A stretch of 64,000 bases of DNA. It comes from Ruegeria sp. HKCCD4315. GTDB lineage: Bacteria > Pseudomonadota > Alphaproteobacteria > Rhodobacterales > Rhodobacteraceae. Shown here piece after piece: positions 10,772 through 20,282 of this stretch. The notes under the pieces are model-generated. The model did not search any database, had not been told where the DNA came from, and saw only the letters and a program-made list of their open reading frames with translations. The translations under genes were made by a program, and so were the position numbers. Position 1 is the first letter of the stretch, and each line of letters begins with the position of its first letter. The stretch is taken from contig NZ_WVRN01000002.1 of the NCBI RefSeq assembly GCF_013112245.1, positions 682,001-746,000 on the forward strand. Reading direction: 5' to 3'.

Positions 10772-11905
10772 ATGAGCGATCTGTCACAAAAAATCACGGG
10801 CTATGACCTATGGCACCTCAAGCTGCCAGTGACCTCGCGGCGGGATCACGGCATTGGATCTGTCGAAGGCTTTTGTGAAATTGTTATCCTGCGGCTGACA
10901 TCCGAGGACGGCTCGCAAGGGTTTGGCGAAGCATCGCCCTGGTCAGTATTCACCGGCACGCCAGAGGCAACCTTTGCTGCGCTCGATCGGTATCTGCGCC
11001 CACTTGTTTTGGGCGCTAAGGTCGGAGACAGATCCGCGATCATGGCGCGCGCCGCTTATGCCGTGGCGCATTGCACCGAGGCCAAAGCCGCACTGGAAAC
11101 CGCGCTGCTGGATCTTGCAGGCCAGATCAGCAACGTTCCTGTTTGGTCCTTGTTGGGCGGGAAATGCCGGGACGCAATACCGCTGAGTTGTTCCATCGCC
11201 AACCCTGATTTCTCGCAAGACGTCGACCTGTTGGCACGGTTGCAGGACGATGGTGTCCGGATTGTCAAACTCAAGACCGGGTTCAAGGATCACGCCTTTG
11301 ACATCATGCGGCTGGAATACCTGGCCCAGAACTGCCCCGAGTTTTCGGTGCGCGTGGATTATAACCAAGGACTCAGTATCGAGGATGCCCCGGCACAGGT
11401 CCGCGACGTCGCCCGGTTCGATCCCGATTTCATCGAACAGCCCGTGCGCGCTCATCACTTCGGCATGATGGCCAAGCTGCGCCAAATGACAGATGTGCCT
11501 TTGCTGGCAGACGAGAGCGTTTTTGGCCCCGAAGACATAGAGCGTGCGGCACGCGAAGCGATTTGCGACGGTGTTTCCGTCAAGATCATGAAATCCGGCG
11601 GCCTGACGCGCGGTCAAACCGTTGCGCGTATTGCGGCGGCTCACGGCCTGACAGCCTATGGTGGCGACATGTTCGAGGCTGGCCTGGCCCATTTGGCCGG
11701 CACGCACATGATTGCCGCGACACCAGAAATCACTCTGGGCTGTGAGTTCTATCAGGCGTCGTATTTCCTGAAAGAGGACATATTGGAAGAACCGTTCCAG
11801 ATCAGGAACGGACAGGTGTGCGTGCCGGATGGTCCTGGGCTTGGCAGCAAACCAGACTTGGACAAACTGAACCACTTCGCAGTGTCAAAGGCGGTGGCGG
11901 CGTGA
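10772..11905 (+). CDS. Mandelate racemase/muconate lactonizing enzyme family (enolase superfamily)
   Basis: A 377-residue enolase-superfamily enzyme from the ATG at 10772, preceded by AGGGGG. Muconate-lactonizing subgroup residues are all present: KLK (Lys166/Lys168) on the second barrel strand, metal ligands Asp196 (VDYN), Glu222 (IEQP) and Asp247 (ADES), and the opposite Lys271 (KIMKSGG). The family abstracts a proton alpha to a carboxylate, giving racemases, epimerases, cycloisomerases or dehydratases. A 4-base GTGA overlap with a DadA-like oxidase suggests epimerisation of an L-amino acid or betaine to a D form that is then oxidised. The true substrate is unknown; plain muconate cyclisation is the alternative. 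Confidence 0.88.
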   Translation: MSDLSQKITGYDLWHLKLPVTSRRDHGIGSVEGFCEIVILRLTSEDGSQGFGEASPWSVFTGTPEATFAALDRYLRPLVLGAKVGDRSAIMARAAYAVAHCTEAKAALETALLDLAGQISNVPVWSLLGGKCRDAIPLSCSIANPDFSQDVDLLARLQDDGVRIVKLKTGFKDHAFDIMRLEYLAQNCPEFSVRVDYNQGLSIEDAPAQVRDVARFDPDFIEQPVRAHHFGMMAKLRQMTDVPLLADESVFGPEDIERAAREAICDGVSVKIMKSGGLTRGQTVARIAAAHGLTAYGGDMFEAGLAHLAGTHMIAATPEITLGCEFYQASYFLKEDILEEPFQIRNGQVCVPDGPGLGSKPDLDKLNHFAVSKAVAA

Positions 11906-13152
11906 GCGAGAAGAAGACCATAGCCATCATCGGGGCTGGAATTGTCGGAGTCTCCGCGGCTATCTGGCTGCAGCGCGACGGTCACGATGTGATTTTGATC
12001 GACAAGGCCGGACCGGGCGAAGGAACCTCGCATGGCAATGGCGGCGTGCTTGCGTCATGCTCTATCGTGCCTGTGACGGTTCCGGGACTGCTCGGCAAAG
12101 CGCCGAAGATGCTGTTAAGCCCCTCTCAGCCGCTGTTCCTGAAATGGGGGTACTTACCGAAGTTATTGCCATGGCTAAGGCAGTATTTAAGCCATGCAAA
12201 CGCCACAGACGTGGAGCGGATCGCAGCAGCCCTGACGCCCATCGTGGGCGACAGCCTGAACGACCACAAAGCGCTGGCCGCCGGAACTGGCGCTGAGAAA
12301 TGGATCGTCCCCAGCGATTATCTGTTCCTTTATGAAAACCGAGCCCATTTCGAAGGCGATGCCTTTGGTTGGGGCATTCGGCGTAAGCATGGCTTTGCGT
12401 GGGAAGAATTGGAGGGCAAGGCTTTCCACGATTACGATCCCGTGTTCAGTCAGGATATTGGGTTTGCGGCCAAGCTGTCAGACCATGGCCACATCACTGA
12501 TCCGGGGCGATATGTCAAAGACCTAGCTACACATGTTGAAGCGCAAGGAGGTCGGATCATCCGAGCCAATGTCGAAGACGTCAGGCGCGAAGGCGGAAGC
12601 GTCACCGGCGTTCGCACGAGCGGTGAAACCATTGCGTGCGACACAGCTATCGTGACGGCAGGCGTCTGGTCAGGACCTTTGGCCAAGCGCCTGGGGGTTT
12701 CGGTCCCACTGGAAAGCGAACGCGGGTATCATCTTGAATTGGTGGAACCTTCTGCCATGCCGCGCAGCCCGGTCATGGTTGCATCGGGTAAGTTTGTTGC
12801 AACACCCATGGATGGGCGCATACGCTTGGCAGGCATTGTAGAGTTCGGAGGGCTGGATGCACCGCCCTCTCGCGCGCCGTTTGAATTGATGCGCAAGAAT
12901 GCCCGGGCAGCTTTCCCGGGCATAACATGGAAGGAGGAAGTGGAATGGATGGGGCACAGGCCTGCCCCGGCTGACTCGATCCCGATTATTGGCGACGTGC
13001 CCGGCATCAAGGGGGCCTATATGGGCTTTGGGCACCATCACATCGGCTTGACAGGCGGGCCAAAAACCGGACGCCTTTTGGCCCAAATGATCGCGGGCAG
13101 AACCCCAAACGCGGATGTCAGCGTCTACGCGCCGTCACGCTACACAACATAA
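11902..13152 (+). CDS. DadA-like D-amino-acid dehydrogenase (FAD)
   Basis: FAD-dependent oxidoreductase of the DAO/DadA family, 416 aa. The GTG at 11902 overlaps the stop of the upstream gene (GTGA) and directly precedes the dinucleotide-binding motif IGAGIVG (residues 10-16). The segment [20 protein letters not shown] is characteristic of DadA relatives, and the C terminus has [23 protein letters not shown]. It probably oxidises a D-amino acid or cyclic imino acid and feeds electrons to the respiratory chain. It is coupled to an enolase-superfamily enzyme and followed by a TRAP importer, a compact uptake-epimerise-oxidise module. Confidence 0.88.
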   Translation: MSEKKTIAIIGAGIVGVSAAIWLQRDGHDVILIDKAGPGEGTSHGNGGVLASCSIVPVTVPGLLGKAPKMLLSPSQPLFLKWGYLPKLLPWLRQYLSHANATDVERIAAALTPIVGDSLNDHKALAAGTGAEKWIVPSDYLFLYENRAHFEGDAFGWGIRRKHGFAWEELEGKAFHDYDPVFSQDIGFAAKLSDHGHITDPGRYVKDLATHVEAQGGRIIRANVEDVRREGGSVTGVRTSGETIACDTAIVTAGVWSGPLAKRLGVSVPLESERGYHLELVEPSAMPRSPVMVASGKFVATPMDGRIRLAGIVEFGGLDAPPSRAPFELMRKNARAAFPGITWKEEVEWMGHRPAPADSIPIIGDVPGIKGAYMGFGHHHIGLTGGPKTGRLLAQMIAGRTPNADVSVYAPSRYTT

Positions 13153-13204
13153 GAACAAGCTGATGAGAAACATCGGCGTTTCAAAATCCACTAGGGAGAA
13201 AACG

Positions 13205-14182
13205 ATGAAAAAACTGACAAACCTTCTGGCAGCGACAGCTCTGACTGCAGCTGCAGCCGCACCGGCCATGGCCGAAAAATGGGACATGCCGATGGCTTAT
13301 TCGGCGTCAAACTTCCACTCGGCCACAGGCGCGGAGTTCGCTAAATGCGTGACCACAGGCACTGGTGGTGAGATCGAGATCGTCACACACCCTTCCGGTT
13401 CACTGTTCAAGGGCGCCGATATCAAACGCGCAATTCAGACAGGGCAGGCCCCGATTGGTGAACGTCTTCTATCCGGCCACCAAAACGAAAACGCGCTGTT
13501 TGGCTTTGACTCGATTCCGTTCCTCGCGACCTCTTTCGACGACAGCGCCAAGCTTTGGGAGGCCGCCAAGCCATCTATTGAAAAAGTACTGGCCGAACAG
13601 AACCTGACGTTGCTTTACGCTGTACCGTGGCCGCCTCAGGGTCTGTATTTCAAGAACGAGGTAAACTCGGTCGCTGACATGAAGGGCATTAAGTTCCGCT
13701 CATACAACAATGCGACCTCGCGGTTGGCCGAGCTGACCGGGATGCTACCGGTGACGATTGAAGCGGCGGAAATCAGTCAGGCCTTTGCAACGGGTGTGGC
13801 AGATTCGATGGTGTCATCGGGATCGACCGGTTATGACCGCAAAGTCTGGGAAAGTCTGAACTATTTCTACGAAGTCGATGCGTGGTTGCCGCGTAATTAC
13901 GTGATGGTCAATTCTGATGTCTGGTCTGGTGTGTCTGATGCCAACAAGAACGTCATCAAAGGCTGCGCTGAACTGGCAGAGTACGCAGGCAACTGGCGCG
14001 CCAAGGAATATACCGGGTTCACCCTGCAGGGTTTGCGGGATGGCGGTATGACTGTTGGTCCGGCCTCTGAACAGATGACCAACGAGCTGAAAGAGATCGG
14101 CGTGACCATGACCAACGAATGGCTGGAAGCTGCCGGTGACGAAGGCAAAGCCATCGTCGACGCATTCAACGCGTCTCAGTAA
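13205..14182 (+). CDS. dctP: TRAP transporter substrate-binding protein (DctP family)
   Basis: Periplasmic receptor of a tripartite ATP-independent transporter, 325 aa. The ATG at 13205 is preceded by AGGGAG and starts a signal peptide (MKKLTNLLAATALTAAAAAPAMA). The mature protein contains the family's central Arg region (KFRSYNNATSRLAELTGMLPVTIEAAEISQAFATGVADSMVSS), used to bind a substrate carboxylate. It heads the dctPQM block and is followed by a hairpin with a T-run that probably raises its transcript over the membrane genes. The ligand is probably the substrate of the two upstream enzymes. Confidence 0.93.
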   Translation: MKKLTNLLAATALTAAAAAPAMAEKWDMPMAYSASNFHSATGAEFAKCVTTGTGGEIEIVTHPSGSLFKGADIKRAIQTGQAPIGERLLSGHQNENALFGFDSIPFLATSFDDSAKLWEAAKPSIEKVLAEQNLTLLYAVPWPPQGLYFKNEVNSVADMKGIKFRSYNNATSRLAELTGMLPVTIEAAEISQAFATGVADSMVSSGSTGYDRKVWESLNYFYEVDAWLPRNYVMVNSDVWSGVSDANKNVIKGCAELAEYAGNWRAKEYTGFTLQGLRDGGMTVGPASEQMTNELKEIGVTMTNEWLEAAGDEGKAIVDAFNASQ

Positions 14183-14193
14183 CCTTTCGATTT

Positions 14194-14221
14194 GGGCGGC
14201 GGTTCATCCGGCCGCCCTTTT
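14194..14221 (+). terminator. Intra-operon attenuating hairpin after dctP
   Basis: GGGCGGC and GCCGCCC arms around a 10-base loop are followed by TTTT, 12 bases after the dctP stop. Such hairpins usually give partial termination or protect the 3' end, keeping binding-protein levels above membrane-subunit levels. Confidence 0.75.
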
Positions 14222-14250
14222 CGCATCCAATCAAAAACAGCGGGGACAGT

Positions 14251-14784
14251 ATGGCGGTTTTGCGAGGGCTTCGGTCCGTACTCGACTTCATCTATCTGGC
14301 GGCAGGGGTTTTAGCGGCACTCAGCCTGATCGCCATTCTGTTGCTGATCGTCGTGCAGATGCTTGCCCGCTGGACCGGTGAAGTGTTTCCCGGAGCACCC
14401 GACTATGCCGGTTACGCGATGGCCGCAGCATCTTTTCTGGCTTTTGCCAATGCACTGAACCGGGGCAGTCATATCCGGGTTTCCATCCTTCTGAACGCCG
14501 TTCCGGATGGGGTAAGGCGTATTCTGGAGGTCTGGTGCTTCGCCATAGGCACCGCTGTCATGTGGTATTTTTGCTGGTACGCATATCGCTTTGTCTATTG
14601 GAGCTGGAAGTTCAACGACATTAGCCAAGGCCAGGACCGAACTGCCCTTTGGATCCCACAATCCGCGATGCTGTTAGGCGCGATCATTCTGGCCATTGCA
14701 CTGACTGATCATTTAATCCACGTGCTTTTCAAGGGCGAACACCGCATCGTCCGCGATCTCGCCGATCAGAGCCACGGAGAGTAA
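14251..14784 (+). CDS. dctQ: TRAP transporter small permease (DctQ family)
   Basis: Small integral membrane subunit, 177 aa, with four hydrophobic segments near residues 10-35, 50-70, 90-115 and 130-155. Family features include the loop AAASFLAFANALNRGSHIRVSILL. It lies between dctP and dctM, with a 3-base gap to dctM. Its partners are the flanking large permease and binding protein. Confidence 0.9.
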   Translation: MAVLRGLRSVLDFIYLAAGVLAALSLIAILLLIVVQMLARWTGEVFPGAPDYAGYAMAAASFLAFANALNRGSHIRVSILLNAVPDGVRRILEVWCFAIGTAVMWYFCWYAYRFVYWSWKFNDISQGQDRTALWIPQSAMLLGAIILAIALTDHLIHVLFKGEHRIVRDLADQSHGE

Positions 14785-14787
14785 ATC

Positions 14788-16101
14788 ATGGAAAACCTCT
14801 CTGTCATCATCCTCTTTCTCTTTGTTCTCTTCACTTTGCTGGGCACCGGCGTCTGGGTCGGGTTGGCCCTGATGGGCGTAGCCTGGGTCGGGATGGAACT
14901 GTTCACCACCCGCCCCGTCGGGGACGTGATGATCACCACCATCTGGTCGGCGTCGTCGTCGTGGACCCTGACCGCACTGCCCATGTTCATCTGGATGGGT
15001 GAAATCCTGTATCGAACGCGATTATCGGAAGACATGTTCAAGGGCCTGTCCCCGTGGATGGCCCCTTTGCCAGGCGGGCTGGTACACACCAATATCGTTG
15101 GTTGCACGGTTTTTGCGGCTGTCTCGGGCTCGTCAGCGGCCACGCTTACAACGGTTGGCAAAATGTCGATCCCCGAACTGCGCAAGCGCAATTATCCCGA
15201 ACGCATGATCATCGGAACATTGACCGGCGCGGCGACACTCGGGCTGATGATCCCGCCCTCGCTGACCCTGATCGTCTACGGTGTGACAATCAATGAATCC
15301 ATCACCAAGCTGTTCTTTGCCGGGATCCTTCCCGGTCTGGTTCTGGCGGCGATGTTCATGGGATACGTGGCGATCTATTCCAAACTCGGCAAAGACTGGA
15401 GCCCCAATACCGAAGCCAAGCTGAGTTTCTCAGAAAAGATCAAGAACTCTCGCTTCCTTCTGCCTGTAATCCTTTTGATCATGGTGGTTATTGGGTCGAT
15501 GTATCTGGGATATGCCACCGCGACCGAGGCCGCGGCTTTTGGGGTCATCGGCGGGCTGCTGTTGGCGGCGGGTCAGGGATCTTTGAGTTGGAAAACCTTT
15601 ACCGAAAGTCTGATGGGGGCCACTCGCACCAGCGCGATGATTGCGCTCATTCTGGCGGGCGCGGCGTTCCTTTCGCTGTCCATGGGCTTTACAGGCTTGC
15701 CGCGTGGTCTGGCCGATCTGATTGCTGGCTGGGAACTGACCCGGTTCGAACTGCTCATGGTGCTGCTGGTTTTCTACATCATTCTGGGTTGTTTTCTGGA
15801 CGGTATCTCTTCGGTCGTACTGACAATGGCGGTGGTCGAGCCCATGATCCGCGACGCCGGGATCGACTTGATCTGGTTCGGCATCTTCATTGTGGTCGTC
15901 GTCGAGATGGCGCAGATCACGCCTCCGATCGGGTTCAACCTGTTTGTGATGCAGGGCATGACCAACCACGAGATGAGCTATATCGCGCGGGCGGCCATTC
16001 CAATGTTCCTGATCATGGTTCTGATGGTCTTTATCCTGATCTGGTTCCCTGATCTCGCGACCTGGTTGCCTGAAAACCTGCGACAAAGCCCTGGCGGATA
16101 A
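14788..16101 (+). CDS. dctM: TRAP transporter large permease (DctM family)
   Basis: The main translocation subunit, 437 aa, about twelve hydrophobic segments. Family motifs include MPLPGGLVHTNIVGCTVFAAVSGSS, TLTGAATLGLMIPPSLTLIVYG and QITPPIGFNLFVMQGM. It imports an organic acid-type solute using an ion gradient together with DctP and DctQ. The stop is 7 bases before the next transporter gene. Confidence 0.95.
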   Translation: MENLSVIILFLFVLFTLLGTGVWVGLALMGVAWVGMELFTTRPVGDVMITTIWSASSSWTLTALPMFIWMGEILYRTRLSEDMFKGLSPWMAPLPGGLVHTNIVGCTVFAAVSGSSAATLTTVGKMSIPELRKRNYPERMIIGTLTGAATLGLMIPPSLTLIVYGVTINESITKLFFAGILPGLVLAAMFMGYVAIYSKLGKDWSPNTEAKLSFSEKIKNSRFLLPVILLIMVVIGSMYLGYATATEAAAFGVIGGLLLAAGQGSLSWKTFTESLMGATRTSAMIALILAGAAFLSLSMGFTGLPRGLADLIAGWELTRFELLMVLLVFYIILGCFLDGISSVVLTMAVVEPMIRDAGIDLIWFGIFIVVVVEMAQITPPIGFNLFVMQGMTNHEMSYIARAAIPMFLIMVLMVFILIWFPDLATWLPENLRQSPGG

Positions 16102-16108
16102 GGCGGTT

Positions 16109-17050
16109 TTGAACCCGCTTCATCTGGCCGCGCGCCATGGACCTTATGTTCTGATCGGCGGATTGGCAGCAGGTCTTCTGTTGCCATCTCTGGCGGAACC
16201 AATGCGAGATCTGCTGGCCCCTTTGGTCGTTCTGTTGCTGTTCGTGACTGTGCTGAGGATGGACCCCAAAGCCATCGTTGGGTCATTGAGCGACCTGCCC
16301 AAAGTCGCCCTTACAGTTGTCGGATTTCAGCTGGTGACGCCGATGATCGTCATAGCATTTGGATATGCCTGTGGGTGGACCGGAACGCCAGTGCTGCTGT
16401 GCCTGCTGATCATGACGGCGGCCCCGTCTATTTCAGGCAGCCCGAATATGTGCATGATGATGGGTCACGCACCAGAACACGCGATGCGGCTGATGGTTGT
16501 CAGCACAGCTCTGCTGCCTTTGACCGCACTGCCCATTTTCCTGTTCATGCCCGCACTTGGCGATATTCAGGCGGTTTTAGAGGCTGGCTTGCGTCTTTCA
16601 CTTACAATTTTAGGTGCAACCGGTGCAGCCATATTCGTACGAAAGACAGTCCTGCGCGCGCCTTCGCAATCCACTTTGCTAAGTCTTGAAGGATTGGGAA
16701 CGCTTACGCTGGCTATATTTGTTATTGGCCTGATGCCGTCGGTCAGCGCAACAGCGTTGGAGGATCCGGCTTTGGCTGCATTCTGGATCGCCTTTGCCTG
16801 TCTGGCCAACTTTGGCGCACAGATTGTCATGTTTCAATTGACGCGAAGCAGGCTTCCCGCGGCGCGGGCAGCGGCAGTTTCGTTGATCGCTGGTAACCGA
16901 AACATCGCGATCTTTTTTGTAGCCCTGCCGCCCGAGGTGACTGCGCCAATCATGGCCTTCATCGGCGCCTATCAGATACCTATGTACCTCACGCCCATGA
17001 TCATGCGGCGTTTTTACGGTCGCGGAACCCCTGATGGCCGTTCGACGTAA
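16109..17050 (+). CDS. Bile acid:sodium symporter-like (BASS/AEC-type) membrane transporter
   Basis: A polytopic membrane protein of 313 aa with about nine to ten hydrophobic segments. The discontinuous helix-type motif TAAPSISGSPNMCMMMG and the related ISLIAGNRNIAIFF-type segment resemble BASS/arsenite-permease-like carriers. The TTG at 16109 follows GGATAAGGCGG; a later ATG is possible. It sits 7 bases after dctM, so it is the last gene of the six-gene operon. It may export a product or provide a second uptake route. The substrate is unknown. Confidence 0.75.
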   Translation: MNPLHLAARHGPYVLIGGLAAGLLLPSLAEPMRDLLAPLVVLLLFVTVLRMDPKAIVGSLSDLPKVALTVVGFQLVTPMIVIAFGYACGWTGTPVLLCLLIMTAAPSISGSPNMCMMMGHAPEHAMRLMVVSTALLPLTALPIFLFMPALGDIQAVLEAGLRLSLTILGATGAAIFVRKTVLRAPSQSTLLSLEGLGTLTLAIFVIGLMPSVSATALEDPALAAFWIAFACLANFGAQIVMFQLTRSRLPAARAAAVSLIAGNRNIAIFFVALPPEVTAPIMAFIGAYQIPMYLTPMIMRRFYGRGTPDGRST

Positions 17051-17238
17051 AGGCTGACCAAACGCGCAGAATCCTAGGATCGGCCCGGCGAACACCCCAA
17101 TCTAATGCAAAAAGAACGATTTTGTTGAAGGTCAACACAAGTACGCGCGTCGCTTCCGGCGCAATGCCAGAACCCGTGTTAACCTTCCACGCCGGGGTAT
17201 CAGCCAAGACTAACCCGCATAGATCGATCGGGGAGAGC
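17051..17238. repeat. Convergent spacer with imperfect inverted repeat
   Basis: This 188-base gap between convergent genes has no supported gene. It holds an imperfect 16-base inverted repeat, 17123-17138 against 17176-17191, matching at about 13 of 16 positions around a 37-base spacer. It might fold as a large stem-loop terminator, but no T-run follows. Confidence 0.3.
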
Positions 17239-18909
17239 TCAGTCTTTTTGCGGTGCCGTGAACAGGTCTTTGCGCAAGGTCATCAACGCACTTGGGTCAA
17301 TTTTGGCCTGAATAACCGTTGTTTCATTCGACGCGATGGCCTTTTGCAACGCCGGGCCCATGCCACCGGGCCCATCGACCCATATACCTTTCCCACCACA
17401 TAGTTCGGCAAATTTGTCAAAACGGGGCGATTGAATTTCTGAACCCAGCAAACGGCCTCCGTAAAACTCTTGCTGGTAAGCCTTTTCCGCTCCCCAAGCC
17501 TGGTTGTCCAAAACAACGATGGTGATTGGCAGATTGTGCTGAATGGCAGTCTGAATCTCGATCATTGTATAGCCGACGGCGCCATCACCCATCACAGCCA
17601 CGGCAGGGCGATCTGGCGTAGCGGCCTTGGCTCCGATTGCGGCAGCGAGACCAAAGCCAACAAGACCAAAATCCAAAGGTGTGATCAGAGACATCGGTGC
17701 ATAGTGGGCCAGCCGGTCTGCGGCTTGCAGGCAAGTGTTGCCCGTGTCCAGCGTTACGATGGCGTTTTCGGGCAAGGTCGCGCGGATTTCGGCCAGAGCA
17801 CGGCGCGGGTGCATAGGCAAACTGTCTAGCTCTGCCTCAGTCGCGCGCACGGCTTCGAGGTCGGACATGCCAGACCGAAACGCTTCGCGCCACGGATCGC
17901 AATCCGGGCGCGTTGCTGTATCTGTCAAAGCTTCGGCAGTCAGGCGGGCATCGCCCTGTGCCGCGATCTCGGCGGGGAAATAACGACCAACTGCTGCACC
18001 TTCGATATCGACATGGGCAATCCGGGTATCAGCCCCGACATAGTCGTTGGAATGAAAGGTCGAGTTGAACCCAAGGCGGGCTCCGAGGACCACCATGACA
18101 TCCGCCTCGCGCGTCAGCCTGCTGGCGACCACATTGCCGCGTGGCCCGGCTTGCCCTGCAAACCACGGGTGGCCGTGGGGCATGACGTCGGCATGGCCGG
18201 TTGAGGCGACGACAGGAACGTCAAGCTTTTCGGCCAACGCCGTCAAAGCGTCGCGCCCGTCCCCCCATTTGAAGCCCCCACCGGCAAAGATCACCGGCCT
18301 TTCGGCCCCAGATAGCAGCTTGGCAATGGCGGCGACGTCCGACGGTGCGGCAGGGCCGGGGCGCGCGATGTTCACCCGGGTCGGCTCAAAAGCTGGTATC
18401 TCAGCGGCAAACAAGTCACGCGGGACATGCAGCACCACTGGTCCGCGTCGGCCAGTGTTGGCCAACCGGATGGCGTCTTCCAGCATCGGTGCCAGCCGCG
18501 CCGGATCTGTCACCATGACCGAACGCTTGGAAATAGGTGCAAACAACGCGACCTGATCTATTTCCTGAAACGTATCCTTGCATTGATCGGCACGGGTGAT
18601 CGCTCCGGCAATCACCACAAGTGGGGAATAGGCCAGTTGCGCCTCGGCCACTGCTGTCACGATGTTGACCACGCCGGGCCCCGCTTGCGCGCCCAGAACC
18701 ACACCAGGTTTGCCCGTCATCCGTGCCCAAGCATCAGCCATATGGCCCGCAGCACGTTCGTCCCGCGCTCCGACATATGCGATCTGACCGCCTTTATACA
18801 TGGCATCGTAGAGTTCCAGCATCGAGCCGCCCAACAGGCCGAAAACGGTATCGATGCCGTTGGCTTTCAGAACGCGATAGACGGCTTCTCCGCCGTTGAT
18901 GGTGGTCAT
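17239..18909 (-). CDS. ThDP-dependent enzyme, acetolactate-synthase-like family
   Basis: A 556-residue ThDP enzyme and the last gene of the MttB-led operon. The PYR domain has the conserved Glu in VGARDERAAGHMADAWARMTG. The PP domain has GDGAVGYTMIEIQTAIQHNLPITIVVLDNQAW, the ThDP/Mg site. The ATG at 18909 has GGAG upstream and lies 2 bases after the amidase stop. No small regulatory subunit is present, so a catabolic decarboxylase or carboligase is more likely than biosynthetic acetolactate synthase. Placement suggests it acts on an oxo-acid released by the upstream amidase, transaminase or oxidases. Confidence 0.85.
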   Translation of the reverse strand: MTTINGGEAVYRVLKANGIDTVFGLLGGSMLELYDAMYKGGQIAYVGARDERAAGHMADAWARMTGKPGVVLGAQAGPGVVNIVTAVAEAQLAYSPLVVIAGAITRADQCKDTFQEIDQVALFAPISKRSVMVTDPARLAPMLEDAIRLANTGRRGPVVLHVPRDLFAAEIPAFEPTRVNIARPGPAAPSDVAAIAKLLSGAERPVIFAGGGFKWGDGRDALTALAEKLDVPVVASTGHADVMPHGHPWFAGQAGPRGNVVASRLTREADVMVVLGARLGFNSTFHSNDYVGADTRIAHVDIEGAAVGRYFPAEIAAQGDARLTAEALTDTATRPDCDPWREAFRSGMSDLEAVRATEAELDSLPMHPRRALAEIRATLPENAIVTLDTGNTCLQAADRLAHYAPMSLITPLDFGLVGFGLAAAIGAKAATPDRPAVAVMGDGAVGYTMIEIQTAIQHNLPITIVVLDNQAWGAEKAYQQEFYGGRLLGSEIQSPRFDKFAELCGGKGIWVDGPGGMGPALQKAIASNETTVIQAKIDPSALMTLRKDLFTAPQKD

Positions 18910-18911
18910 GT

Positions 18912-20279
18912 TCAGTCTCCGGAAATTTGGCGTTCAATCTGGCGGGCAAAGCGCAGCAGCCGCGCGTCCGACCCTTTCGGACCGGTGATGTGAAGACCCA
19001 CGGGCATACCGTCGGAGGACTGCCCCATGGGGATGGAAATCGATGGAAGCTCTAACGTCGGTGTCAGAGTCACTGTACGCCAGTCTTCGGTGATTTCCCC
19101 GTCTCGCAGGTCAGCGCTGAACGGCAATCCAGTGGCGGTGGGCCAAAGGGCAAAATCATAGTGGGCGAAGAATGTAGCAACAGAGTCCCAGACATGACGG
19201 CGTGTCGTCTGATAGGCGATCAAACCGGCAAAGCTTTGCCGTTCTCCCTGTGCGCAAGCCGTGCGATAGCTGTCTGTGGCCAGCGTCATGTCGGGATCGA
19301 GCGCCGCGCGAATTTGCAGGGCACATTGGCCCCGAATGATGTCGCCATATGCAAGCAGCGGCGCAAGGTCCGGGGCTGTGTTTTCATCGACATGCCAGCC
19401 CAAAGCGCGGAAAACATCTGCGATTGGTGCCAATGCCGCCTGAACCGATGGCTCAACACTTGACCCGAAGGGCGAAAGGCTCAACGCCACGCGGCCCGCA
19501 GTCAGCGGGGTATCAATCTCAACCGGGGCCGGGTAAGCGCCGGTGTATGCCAATGGCTGGTTGGGCGTCGGGCCTTGCATCACACTCAGCATCAAAGCGA
19601 GGTCCGAAACCGTACGCGCCATCGGGCATGGCACGGACAAACCGTCAAACGGGGCCGGGTTTGGATCCATGGGCACCAAACCCGATGTTGGCCGCATACC
19701 TACTACACCGCACCATGCAGCAGGTGTACGGGCACTGCCCCCAAGATCCGAGCCATCAGCAAGGGCAACCATGTTGGCCGCCAACGCGGCAGCCGCGCCA
19801 CCAGAACTGCCCGCAACCGTCTTTTCAGGGTTCAATGGATTGCGCGTCGTGCCCGATACAAAGTTCGTGGTCTGGCCAGAAAATGTGAACTCGGGCGTGT
19901 TTGTCTTGCCAACGATCACGGCACCTGCCGCCCTCAGACGCGCGACGTGTAGCGCGTCACTGGACGGGACATGATCAGAAAAGCTTCTTGATCCATGCGT
20001 TGTGCGCAGACCGGCGGTATCAAAACAGTCTTTGATCGCGACCGGCAACCCGTGCAGTGGCCCTGCGAACTGCCCCCGCGCGGCCATCCTGTCCAGTTCA
20101 TCAGCACGGGCGCTGGCAGCGTCCCAATCCAGCGTGACAAAGGCGTTCACACCGGCTGGATCGCCTTCGATACACGCGCGATAGGCTGCCAAAACCTCCG
20201 AGCTGCTCAGGGTTCCTTTACGCAGGTCTCCCGCAAGCTCGATGGCCGACTTCTGAGTGATATCTATCGGTTGCAGCAA
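18912..20279 (-). CDS. Amidase (amidase-signature family)
   Basis: A 455-residue amidase-signature hydrolase with the full Ser-cisSer-Lys triad: Lys83 (PVAIKD), cis-Ser158 (AGSSGG) and nucleophile Ser182 (GSDLGGSAR), with the family's 24-residue Ser-Ser spacing. The TTG at 20279 is supported by GAGGA seven bases upstream, inside the end of the preceding gene. It hydrolyses a carboxamide and releases ammonia or an amine. It sits three bases after the second DMGDH-like gene and two before the ThDP enzyme, in the six-gene operon. Confidence 0.92.
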   Translation of the reverse strand: MLQPIDITQKSAIELAGDLRKGTLSSSEVLAAYRACIEGDPAGVNAFVTLDWDAASARADELDRMAARGQFAGPLHGLPVAIKDCFDTAGLRTTHGSRSFSDHVPSSDALHVARLRAAGAVIVGKTNTPEFTFSGQTTNFVSGTTRNPLNPEKTVAGSSGGAAAALAANMVALADGSDLGGSARTPAAWCGVVGMRPTSGLVPMDPNPAPFDGLSVPCPMARTVSDLALMLSVMQGPTPNQPLAYTGAYPAPVEIDTPLTAGRVALSLSPFGSSVEPSVQAALAPIADVFRALGWHVDENTAPDLAPLLAYGDIIRGQCALQIRAALDPDMTLATDSYRTACAQGERQSFAGLIAYQTTRRHVWDSVATFFAHYDFALWPTATGLPFSADLRDGEITEDWRTVTLTPTLELPSISIPMGQSSDGMPVGLHITGPKGSDARLLRFARQIERQISGD

Positions 20280-20282
20280 GAG

